DNA from: Macrostomum hystrix
Lineage: Eukaryota > Platyhelminthes > Macrostomidae
Direction of reading: 5' to 3'
Assembly (NCBI GenBank): GCA_950097015.1
Contig: CATNEN010000003.1
Coordinates: forward strand, 8,537,501 to 8,601,500
DNA: 64,000 nucleotides
In this document: positions 45,401-57,400 of the stretch, one piece after another
Position numbering within the stretch: position 1 is the stretch's first letter
How the letters are laid out: each line of letters starts with the position of its first letter
Position numbers and translations under genes: made by a program
Notes under the pieces: generated by a model
Databases searched by the model: none
What the model was told of the DNA's origin: nothing
The model's input: the letters and a program-made list of their open reading frames with translations, nothing else

Positions 45401-48400
45401 TCGTCGCTCCTGCCCCACTGGCTGCTTCGATGGAGCGTTCGATGTGTGGGCCCGCTCAAGGTGCGCCCTGAGAGTCCTGGCTTGTTCCAGCGCACGCTGG
45501 ACCAGCCCAGATCTCCGGGTGGACCTGGCAGGCCTGCGGTCGCGAGGTCCGGATTCGGCAGCGCGGGCTGCTTTACCGGGGTGGGGATCCACCGTTTGCC
45601 TCTGCTTCTTCGCCGGAGGAGCTTGCGCCCCGGATCCGGACTCAGGAGCTTTGGCTTTTTTGGCTTCGCCAGCTTTCCTCTCCTCGCAGCGGAGGATGGT
45701 CAGCTGAGTTAGACCAAGGTGAATGATGGACTTTGGCGGCAAGCGCTTCGTCCACGCATCCGAGAGCCCCAGGATCACCGTGAACCCCGTCTCCTTGCGG
45801 GAGGAGGCATGGTGGAGGAGCCCGTTGGCCTCAAGGTCGGGGTGCAGCTTCAGCAGAATCTGCCTAAGCTGATCCCCAGATTTGATGGCACTGCCATTCG
45901 GAATCCAAACGCGGAAGCGTTCGGTTTTAATGCGTTGGCCTTCGCTGGCGAAGGTGAGTTTGCCGAGCTTCTTGGGCCATTTTAGCTGTGGCAGAAGCTC
46001 GCGTAGAGCTCGGCTGCTTTCCTCGGAGTTGCACCAGATGAAGATGCAGCCGTCCGTTTTGGCCGATTTGACCACGCTCACCGGGCGGCCTGCCAGGAGC
46101 TGGTCAATGAGCGCAGCGTCGATGATGCGCCATACACTGTCGAGCTGCTCGGCCGTGAGGTCTTGCTCTTCCCCAAAAACGATGACCGCGGGTTGGAGCA
46201 TGGCACTGGCCTTGGAGGCGTAGGACTCCTTGGCCTTGGTAGATGGTTGGCTGGCCGGGGCCTCGCTCGCCATCGTTGCATGTGTGGCGGCTCCAGATGG
46301 CCCAGCCACGTTGCCGGTGTTTGAGTTGCTGGTGGGCTCAGCGGGTGGTGACCCCGCGGAGGCGGTTTCCCGAGGGGCTGAGGTGGCGGTGGCTCCTTTC
46401 GGCCCAACCGCTCCTACGCCCACTTGAGGCACCACCTCCGCGGATTGCCGAACCGCGGCCTCCCTCTCTCGCTGTCGCCGACGCCGTTCGTTGCGGCGTT
46501 GGTTGCGGCCTTGACGGGCTTCCTTGGACCGGATGTCTGGGGGTCCGGGGACAGGTCCACCGTCAGGCAGGGCGGAAGCGGGTCCGGTAGCCTCCGGTGG
46601 GGCGACGTTGGCGCTGTTGGAAGCGGCCGGAGCAACTGGGGGGTTTCCAGTTTCACTATCTTTAAAAGATTGAGCAGAAGAAGCCATTGCTGAAAGCGGG
46701 AGGAGGGTGAGAGGTGACTCACAAGAAAAGAGAAGAGAATAAAAAGAAACCGCTAAAGACCGGACTACTCCCCGGCCAAGCGCCCTTCGGCACGGCGAGA
46801 CCTTGGGCCTTAGAGGGCGGCAGAAAGCAGCGCCAGACCCGCAGTTAACCTGCGTACCCTGTTAAGGTCGAAGGGTGACACCTTTCCCTCAGAGCCGTAG
46901 CCAGAGGTACCTGATCACGCACAGGTGCACGAACGCTGCGGACTGGCCGCATACCCTGTTAAGGTCGAAGGGTGACACCTTTCCCTCAGAGCCGTAGCCA
47001 GAGGTACCTGATCACGCACAGGTGCACGAACGCTGCGGACTAGCCGCATACCCTGTTAAGGTCGAAGGGTGACACCTTTCCCTCAGAGCCGTAGCCAGAG
47101 GTACCTGATCACGCACAGGTGCACGAACGCTGCGGACTGGCCGCATACCCTGTTAAGGTCGAAGGGTGACACCTTTCCCTCAGAGCCGTAGCCAGAGGTA
47201 CCTGATCACGCACAGGTGCACGAACGCTGCGGACTGGCCGCATACCCTGTTAAGGTCGAAGGGTGACACCTTTCCCTCAGAGCCGTAGCCAGAGGTACCT
47301 GATCACGCACAGGTGCACGAACGCTGCGGACTGGCCGCATACCCTGTTAAGGTCGAAGGGTGACACCTTTCCCTCAGAGCCGTAGCCAGAGGTACCTGAT
47401 CACGCACAGGTGCACGAACGCTGCGGACTGGCCGCATACCCTGTTAAGGTCGAAGGGTGACACCTTTCCCTCCAGCCGGGGCTAGAGGTACCCAGTTTGG
47501 CCAGAGGCCCTGGATGGGTCATCCAGCGCTGTTGCCCATTCTGTCCGGCAGCCCTAGGGTCAGCCTTGAACACTCGCGGGACGTGTACCCATGGGTCAGC
47601 TGACGGGACAGCGTGGAGGGATTCCTGCACCCGAAGGCACAGGGCTCCCTCCTGCCAGGCCTGCTCAAAAAGCGACTGCAGGTGTGAGGCATCGCAGACC
47701 TTAGCCCGTGGGCCTGGTCTGACTCATACCTCACAGGCGCTGTGTCCCGCCGGTGCGAGCAGGCATACGCTCACATAGGTGTGTACATCTGCCCTGACTT
47801 TCTCATCGTCAGTAAGTGTACACTCTCACTGTGCCTTGGAGGTTGGTCATTAAGGGCGTAAATTGCAAATGTGGCCTCACCGCGGATTCGAGCTCAGGGA
47901 CGAGAGGCGAACGTGTTAACCGCTCTGCCACCGCCCCTATGTGTGTTTGGGTGCCATTTGCATGACTATGTAGGTTTAAAAATTCTTGGATATATTTTAC
48001 ATTTAACATACAACAAAATAAATGAATTTATGTTGCTAATACATCGACAAGCGAAAGGAATAATAAACAAACCAATGAGTTGATCAATCAATCGTTCGAT
48101 TAATTAGTCAATCCCTCATCAATCAATTGATCATCAATCAACCAGACCCTCAGAAAAAGTGAGGAATGCATCAACAAAAATTTAAATGCGAGTCACTATA
48201 AGGTATTTATTTAGCAATCCATCAATAAACATGTTTGATGATATTGACAGCTATTTCAATAAACGTCCATTCAATCCCCAACCAGAGGGCAATTTCCGCT
48301 ATCCTGAGTTCAACGGCAATGGCTACCTGGTATTTCCGCTTGATCACTTCGAGCTCAACAGCCTCACAATGTCCCTAGATTTGCTGCCTAAACTGCAGAA

Positions 48401-51400
48401 CGGCATTGTGCTGTACGCCAGTGGAAGGGGCGCTTTCTCGGACCAATTTCTGGCTCTGGTGTTGAAGGAAAAGAGACTCCAGCTACGGTGAGCTGTGGGT
48501 TTATTTTTCGCCAACGGGTGTTCTTGAGTAGCTTTGGAATTGGGGTGGGTGTTCTTGAGTAGCTTTGGAATTGGGGTGGGTGTTCTTGAGTAGCTTTGGA
48601 ATTGGGTTGGGTGTTCTTGAGTAGCTTTGGAATTGGGTTGGGTGTTCTTGAGTAGCTTTGGAACTGGGGTGGGTGTTCTTGAGTAGCTTTGGAATTGGGG
48701 TGGGTGTTCTTGAGTAGCTTTGGAACTGGGGTGGGTGTTCTTGAGTAGCTTTGGAATTGGGGTGGGTGTTCTTGAGTAGCTTTGGAACTGGGGTGGGTGT
48801 TCTTGAGTAGCTTTGGAATTGGGGTGAGTGTTCTTGAGTAGCTTTGGAATTGGGGTGGGTGTTCTTGAGTAGCTTTGGAATTGGGATGGGTGTTCTTGAG
48901 TAGCTTTGGAATTGGGGTGAGTGTTCTTGAGTAGCTTTGGAATTGGGGTGGGTGTTCTTGAGTAGCTTTGGAATTGGGGTGGGTGTTCTTGAGTAGCTTT
49001 GGAATTGGGGTGGGTGTTCTTGAGTAGCTTTGGAATTGGGTTGGGTGTTCTTGAGTAGCTTTGGAATTGGGTTGGGTGTTCTTGAGTAGCTTTGGAACTG
49101 GGGTGGGTGTTCTTGAGTAGCTTTGGAATTGGGGTGGGTGTTCTTGAGTAGCTTTGGAATTGGGGTGGGTGTTCTTGAGTAGCTTTGGAATTGGGGTGAG
49201 TGTTCTTGAGTAGCTTTGGAATTGGGGTGGGTGTTCTTGAGTAGCTTTGGAATTGGGATGGGTGTTCTTGAGTAGCTTTGGAATTGGTGTGGGTGTTCTT
49301 GAGTAGCTTTGGAATTGGGGTGAGTGTTCTTGAGTAGCTTTGGAATTGGGGTGGGTGTTCTTGAGTAGCTTTGGAATTGGGGTGGGTGTTCTTGAGTAGC
49401 TTTGGAACTGGGGTGGGTGTTCTTGAGTAGCTTTGGAATTGGGGTGAGTGTTCTTGAGTAGCTTTGGAATTGGGGTGGGTGTTCTTGAGTAGCTTTGGAA
49501 TTGGGGTGGGTGTTCTTGAGTAGCTTTGGAATTGGGGTGGGTGTTCTTGAGTAGCTTTGGAATTGGGGTGGGTGTTCTTAAAGCAGCTTTGGAATTGGGG
49601 TGGGTGTTCTTGAGTAGCTTTGGAATTGGGGTGGGTGTTCTTGAGTAGCTTAGGAATTGGGATGGGTGTTCTTGAGTAGCTTTGGAATTGGGGTGGGTGT
49701 TCTTGAGTAGCTTTGGAATTGGGGTGGGTGTTCTTGAGTAGCTTAGGAATTGGGATGGGTGTTCTTGAGTAGCTTTGGAATTGGGGTGGGTGTTCCTTAA
49801 GCAGGGAATAGGGTGGGTGTTCTAGAGTAGGCAGGGAATTGGGTGGGTGTACTAGAGTAGCTATTTTAGAGTTAGTCATCGCCATTTACGCCTCAATTAT
49901 ACTTTTTCTCCACCGCAAAAGGTACAACAACGGTGACGGCTTGTCAATCATCACGGCTGGCGCAGACTTGGAGATCAACGTGTGGCACTCGGTGTCCATT
50001 TACCGCAGTGAGCGGGTCGCCTGGATTCAAATCAATGAGACCAGCAGGCGGTCTGTCAGCGTACCGGCCGCATCTGGCGGCGGAGCCCTAGATGTGGTCC
50101 GTAAAATTCTTCATCAGTCATCAGTCCTTGATTTTTAACTTTATTTTTATATTCACTTCACTCTCATGTCGATGGAAGATTGTCTCACATCACAGTCATT
50201 TTGACGGAATAATTATAAAATACTGATCAGCGATTCTCACAGCACTCTCACACTGATCAGAGATCCTCACATACAACTCCCACACTGATAAGAGATTCCT
50301 ACACCACTCTCATACTGATCAGAGATTCTCACATACAACTCCCACACTGATAAGAGATTCCCACACCACTCTCACACTGATCAGAGATTCTCACATACAA
50401 CTCCCACACTGATAAGAGATTCCTACACCACTCTCATACTGATCAGAGATTCTCACATACAACTCCCACACTGATAAGAGATTCCCACACCACTCTCATA
50501 CTGATCAGAGATTCTCACATACAACTCCCACACTGATAAGAGATTCCCACACCACTCTCATACTGATCAGAGATTCTCACATACAACTCCACACTGATAG
50601 GAGATTCCCATACAATTCCCACACTAATAAAAGATTCAATCAAATACAGTCAATCAAAGCTACTCACACATCATTGACCCCTGACTAATTCCGTTAAAAA
50701 AATTCAGTTCCGAGACCTGGGCTCAAGGTTCTACCTGGACAGCAAGCTGTATGTGGCGGGCATACCCAGAGCAGTACTCACAGGCCAACTAGCTGCTCAA
50801 ACTGAGTCCGACGCTGGCTACATTGGCTGCATCGGGAATATCACGCTGAATAAGAAGACCTGGGATCCTAGGCGAAAGGAATTTCACGGCCACGCTCTGT
50901 TCGGATTGAATATCTGTGAGTAGCATTATTCTTTAAGGGTAAACCGGTTATATTAATAACTGCAGGAGGGCTGCGGACAATGGTACATCATTTGGTGACA
51001 CTAAACCCGCAGTCAGCGATTAGGCAGTTTCGCTGTTTCCTGAGCACACACGCACACAGATACCGTAAGCAGACGCACTCTTACACAGGTGTGTACATCT
51101 GCCCTGACTTTCTCATCGTCAGTCGCTGTGGCCTCGCCGCGGAATCGAGCTCAGGGACCTTGGCGCGATAGGCCATGACCCCCTGGGTAAACCAGTTATG
51201 CTGAACTAAAGCGCAACGGCAAGAATTCGTTCCCCTAATCTAAAGATTCGAACTCCAGATCTCAAAATGGCCGAGTAAATCTAGAAAATGATGAATCGCT
51301 ATTAAACTAAAGCTTTCGCAATGCATCGAAATTCTGCAACTGAATCACGAACAATTCCAAAACGACTTGGCTATCGCAGCAAGACACTTCATAGCCTCAT

Positions 51401-54400
51401 CCATCAAAACTAGAGCAGAAAGCCTTCTTTCTTAAGATAATCTGCAGACGTCACTGCACATGGAGGGCAAACTTGGAAGACTTAATCCAGAGCCGTAGGG
51501 ACCAAGCTGCCGGAAATTATGAAAAAAATCGGCTCCTGGTTGAGAGACTAAAAATTCTTTATAATCCTTGGAGAAATTCGGTCAGTAATGTGAAGTCAAC
51601 AGTGCTGTTCACATCGAGGTTACTTCCGCAGTTTAAGATTTTAACTCCTGAAAACTTTCTGTAGCAGAACGCATTTTTACTTTTCCCAAGATTTTCTAAT
51701 TCTCTTTCTCCCTCGTGTCTTTCTCCCCGTGTCTTTCTCCCCGTGTCTTTCTCCCTCGTGTCTTTCTCCCCGTGTCTTTCTCCCCGTGTCTTTCTCCCCG
51801 TGTCTTTCTCCCCCGTGTCTTTCTCCCTCGAATCTTTCACCCCGTGTCATTATCCTCCGTGTCTTTCTCTCCCCTGTCTTTCTCTCCCCTGTCTTTCTCC
51901 CTCGTGTCTTTCTCCCCAGTGTCTTTCTTCCCCGTGCATTTATACCCCCGTGCCTTTCTCCCCCCGTGCTTCACCCCCAGTCTTTCTCTCCCGTGTCTTT
52001 CTGCCTCGAGTCTTTCTCCCCGTGTTTTTCTCCCCAGTGTCTTTCTCTCCCCTGTCTTTCTCCCCCGTGTCTTTCTCCCCAGTGTCTTTCAACCCCGTGC
52101 CTTTCTACCCCCGTGCCTTTCTCCCCCCGTGCTTCACCCCCAGTCTTTCTCTCCCGTGTCTTTCTGCCTCGAGTCTTTCTCCCCGTGTTTTTCTCCCCAG
52201 TGTCTTTCTCACCCCGTGTCATTATCCTCCGTGTCTTTCTCTCCCCTGTCTTTCTCTCCCCTGTCTTTCTCCCTCGTGTCTTTCTCCCCAGTGTCTTTCT
52301 TCCCCGTGCATTTATACCCCCGTGCCTTTCTCCCCCCGTGCTTCACCCCCAGTCTTTCTCTCCCGTGTCTTTCTGCCTCGAGTCTTTCTCCCCGTGTTTT
52401 TCTCCCCAGTGTCTTTCTCTCCCCTGTCTTTCTCCCCCGTGTCTTTCTCCCCAGTGTCTTTCAACCCCGTGCCTTTCTACCCCCGTGCCTTTCTCCCCCC
52501 GTGCTTCACCCCCAGTCTTTCTCTCCCGTGTCTTTCTGCCTCGAGTCTTTCTCCCCAGTGTCACTCTCCCCCGTGTCTTTCTCCCTCGAGTCTTTCTCCC
52601 CGTGTCTTTCTCCCCAGTGTCTTTCTCTCCCCTGTCTTTCTTCCCCGTGTCTTTCTCCCCAGTGTCTTTCAACCCCGTGCCTTTCTACCCCCGTGCCTTT
52701 CTACCCCCGTGCCTTTCTTCCCCCGTGCTTCACCCCCAGTCTTTCTCTCCCGTGTCTTTCTCCCTCGTGTCTTTCTCCCCGTGTCTTCCTCCTCCATATC
52801 TTTCTCCCCAGTGTCTTTCTCCCCCTGTCTTTCTCCCCAGTGTCTTTCTCCCCCGTGTCTTTCTCCCATTATTTTTCTCCCCTGTGTCTTTCTTTCCTCG
52901 TCTCTTTTTTCTCCTTATTTATTTATTTCTTTCTCCTTTTTTTGTCTCTCTCTCTTTCTCCCGCCGTGATTTTCCCTTTAGTCCCTTTTCTTCCCATTTT
53001 ACAATTACAGCATACATAATACAAGAAAAACTTTTCCACATTACCAAACTAGACGATTGCGCTCATGCCACATGCAATGGGCATCGCTGCATGAACAATG
53101 GCAAATGCAAGCCAACCAGGCCACCAGCTGAGTACATGTGCCTCTGCAGCAATGCCACCGGAAGGTTCTGTGAGACTCCGCTAAACTGTGAGCGATCACA
53201 ATTGACTCCGCTTTAATATCTGTCATTTTGTTTAATGCCGAATGAGTTATTCCTCCACAATGCAGCGCCCGTCACCGTGCCCCACTTTGACGGCACCGCC
53301 TATTTGAAACTCCGCGGCGGCCTGAAACGAACATCAAAGTCGCGCACCGACATGACCATCGCGTTCAGACCAGAGGCACCAAATGGACTTTTGTTGTACG
53401 CCGGCTATAGCAAAGACACCAGAGGCGACTTTCTGGCTGCAGGACTTGTCGACGGTCGGGTATTCGCCGCCTTTGATCTTGGCAGTGGACCGGTTGTGAT
53501 CAGGTACGAATGAGCCATGGGTAGAGCAGGGTTTTGCCGGCCATTGATCTCATGTGGTGTGTTAACAGGGGAATGGGTGGAGCAAGGGTTTGCCGCCTTT
53601 GATCTCATGTGGTGTGTTAACAGGGGAATGGGTGGAGCAAGGGTTTGCCGCCTTTGATCTCATGTGGTGTGTTAACAGGGGAATGGGTGGAGCAAGGGTA
53701 TGCCGCCTTTGATCTCATGTGGTGTGTTAACAGGGGAATGGGTGGAACAAGGGTTTGCCGCCTTTGATCTCATGTGGTGTTAACAGGGGAATGGGTGGAG
53801 CAAGGGTTTGCCGCCTTTGATCTCATGTGATGTTAACAGGGGAATGGGTGGAGCAAGGGTATGCCGCCTTTGATCTCATGTGGTGTGTTAACAGGGGAAT
53901 GGGTGGAGCAAGGGTTTGCCGCCTTTGATCTCATGTGGTGTGTTAACAGAGGAATGGGTGGAGCAAGGGTTTGCCGCCTTTGATCTCATGTGGTGTGTTA
54001 ACAGGGGAATGGGTGGAGCAAGGGTTTGCCGCCTTTGATCTCATGTGGTGTGTTAACAGAGGAATGGGTGGAGCAAGGGTTTGCCGCCTTTGATCTCATG
54101 TGGTGTGTTAACAGGGGAATGGGTGGAGCAAGGGTTTGCCGCCTTTGATCTCATGTGGTGTTAACAGGGGAATGGGTGGAGCAAGGGTATGCCGCCTTTG
54201 ATCTCATGTGGTGTGTTAACAGAGGAATGGGTGGAGCAAGGGTTTGCCGCCTTTGATCTCATGTGGTGTGTTAACAGGGGAATGGGTGGAGCAAGGGTTT
54301 GCCGCCTTTGATCTCATGTGGTGTGTTAACAGAGGAATGGGTGGAGCAAGGGTTTGCCGCCTTTGATCTCATGTGGTGTGTTAACAGGGGAATGGGTGGA

Positions 54401-57400
54401 GCAAGGGTTTGCCGCCTTTGATCTCATGTGGTGTGTTAACAGGGGAATGGGTGGAGCAAGGGTTTGCCGCCTTTGATCTCATGTGGTGTGTTAACAGGGG
54501 AATGGGTGGAGCAAGGGTCTGCCGCCTTTGATCTCATGTGGTGTGTTAACAGGGGAATGGGTGGAGCAAGGGTATTCCGCCTTTGATCTCATGTGGTGTG
54601 TTAACAGGGGAATGGGTGGAGCAAGGGTCTGCCGCCTTTGATCTCATGTGGTGTGTTAACAGGGGAATGGGTGGAGCAAGGGTATGCCGCCTTTGATCTC
54701 ATGTGGTGTGTTAACAGGGGAATGGGTGGAGCAAGGGTTTGCCGCCTTTGATCTCATGTGGTGTGTTAACAGGGGAATGGGTGGAGCAAGGGTTTTACGA
54801 GTCTTTCTCCCCTCTCACCTCGTAATTATTTTGGGCTGAAGAAAGAGAATGCCTTAGCCTTCATTAGCTGATGTTAAAAAATATTTGAGTAAAAATTAAA
54901 GACATTGCTGAGCATTGTTGAGTCGAGAATACCGCCTCTTGAGAATTGGTAAGTTCAGAAGCCCAGAAGCTCTACCTTGTTTCTCAAATCACGTCTAAAA
55001 AACTCAGATCCCGTCACCGTGTGCCCCTCCACCGCTGGAGCCTGATGAGCCTTCGTCGAGTTGGCCGGCAGGGCACCCTCAGGGTCAGCGGCCAATCGCA
55101 GCCAGTCCAGGGCTACTCACCAGGTGAGCTGGTACAGCTCACCATCAAGCTAGACACCTTTGTTGGCGGTCACAAGAACTACGACGATGTGTCAGCCTAC
55201 TTGCCAGTGCGAGACAATTTTCGGGGCTGCATTCAGTCAGTGAGTGCTTTCTGAGAAATTCTGATCTACCAGTCGATAATGGAACGCTATTAGTAATAAT
55301 AATAATTGATAATAATTGAATACACCTGCCCCAATCGGGCCAGATGTGCTAACAGACAGCACAGCTGCAGCTATTGCGCGGCGCATCTGAAGGCTGCGTA
55401 CGACTGTTCAGTCCATGGACTGGGGGGACGCCACACCCACCCTCAATTACCCCAGGTGATGCTGGTACCCATTTAACGGCTGGGTGAACTGAAGCAATGC
55501 AGAGTTAAGCGTTTTCCTATAGGACAAAAATTGTTCCAGTGGAGTCGGGAATCGAACCCCCGACCTTTAAGTCGTGAGTCCGAAGCTCTAACCACTAGGC
55601 TACAACCTCTTGAACCGCCTCAAAAACAAGTTACCACATGTCAGTGAAGCAGTGAGTATGAGGTATTGATGAGACACAGACTGAAGAATATCAATCGATT
55701 ATGCTAGCTATTATTAGTAGGTATAACTTTTTATATTTGATAATCATAAGGCTGATTGGGGATTTCGGTAAGGCTTTATACATAATAGTACTACGCATAA
55801 TAGACAGGATGACGGAAGCAAATTGAAAGTGATTGCTTTTGAAAATTACATTATCCAGACAAATAAATTCTAAAATAGGTCTAGATGAATGATACAATGT
55901 GAGGCTGGAAATTTGGAAATAACTTGGCAGCAATCTTTCAATCAGTTTCGGGCCTGACCCAAGGTTTCCCTCTGAAGCGTATCGAGCCCCGGGATTTTGT
56001 TCCCTTCACAACTAATTGAGTGTGCGGCATTGCCAAATTAGATTATAGACTGACGACTCCAAACACTTAAACTGTGTGGTTTGTGGTATTAGAGTACAGC
56101 AATAATGCTATATCAGTCTGGTTGTCTTTGCCAGAAGAGCGGATGTGCATGTACAGTCCGCCAAAACAATCTAGCTTCCATGCACCACGTGACCCGCACT
56201 GATTTTCTCAGTCGTTTTCGGTATGTCTAATGGAGCCTGTTGAGGATTATTGAAGATTAACAGCCATTGCTAGGGACGGCCTTGTCGAGCTGCACCTCTA
56301 GGAATCCATTTTTATGCAGTCATCCAGGTTAACTTATATTCAGTTAAAAACTTATTTTGTAGCTCGATTCCGTGGCGATCGGCCACATTTATTTGGGGTG
56401 CAGCGTCGGAGAACAGGCTTGGGGTTTGTACAGCAATTCACGCTCTTGAGGGCCAACCCCCAAAGCACTGTGAAAGTGTACACTATCTGATGATGAAAAA
56501 GTCAGGGCAGATGTACACACCTGTGTGAGCGTATGCGATGAGCAGTCAGCTAAATGGGCAATATTTCCTCCTCGCTGGCTGCGGGTCTAGTGCAAGGACC
56601 ACTAGAAGAAGAAGGAAATGACGCTTTATTTCTTGGAAAATGTAATAAAGGCTCATTTGACTGTGACTGTAAAATTGAGTTTGTCGCAATATAGCTATTG
56701 GCTGGCTATTGTGCTTTATGATAGATAAGTGAAAAAAATGAGATACATTGCTCACGAATGAAGCTTTCTAAAATTCTTTGAAGCAACAAGTTTTGCGCGT
56801 GAGTTGAGCCCGATCTCCCTAAACGCGCCAGATTTCGCTGGGCCAGCTGGGCCAGGTGGAGTTCCCGCTCGACGTTAAGCAGGGCGTGAACCTGCGCCAG
56901 TGCCGCAATCACACCTGCTCCGAGGAGCGAGATGCCTGCGGCCCTGGCGGAGTCTGCGTGCCAGACGACACCGCCCTGACTGGCAACGGTGACCAAAGCG
57001 GCGGCATCGGCTACACGTGCCAGTGCCTGTTGGGGTTCAGCGGCGACAGGTGTCAACTTCGTGAGTTCTGCTGAATAAAGAATTTATATTTATGGTGTAG
57101 CGGTTCCGATTCCGCGGCGAGGCCACATTAATTTGGGTAGCTGCCACGGAGAGAAGGCTTGAAGTGTACACTGCCTGACGACGAGAAAGTCAGGGCAGAT
57201 GTACACACATGTGTGAGCGTGTGCTTGCGTACAGTATCTGTGTGCTTGTGTGCTCAGGAGTCAGCGAAATGGGCAGAATTGACTCATCGCTGGCTGCAGG
57301 TCTAGTGTCACCAAATGATGTGCCATGACGGATAGTATTGTTTACTAACATTGAATTTATCATATTGATATTAATAATGTTGTTGAACAAATTAATATTG

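Larger units (their letters stand above)
41312..47758 (-). mobile_element. Full-length non-LTR retrotransposon (LINE with RNase H), 6.4 kb
   Basis: Complete element bounded by an exact 14-bp target-site duplication inside a SINE-B. On the minus strand it runs: leader (47758-47476), about 6.5 monomers of 97 bp (47475-46850), ORF1 (46687-45125), ORF2 (45128-41424) and a short 3' UTR ending in repeated AAGTCAAG-like bases. Both reading frames are open. The order endonuclease, reverse transcriptase, RNase H, CCHC places it near the I/R1/LOA group of LINEs. The perfect duplication and intact frames suggest recent insertion. Confidence 0.9.

Noticed and set aside
41598-46590. Plus-strand frames of 60-160 codons
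   Set aside because: Antisense shadows of the GC-rich LINE ORFs.
48344-49885. 513-codon minus-strand frame
   Set aside because: 31-bp minisatellite running antisense into exon 3; the product is a Pro/Lys/Thr repeat.
51729-53216. 495-codon plus-strand frame that includes exon 6
   Set aside because: The EGF domain at its end is real, but the rest is a polypyrimidine minisatellite. A clear acceptor at 53010 and matching phase show that only 53011-53187 is coding.
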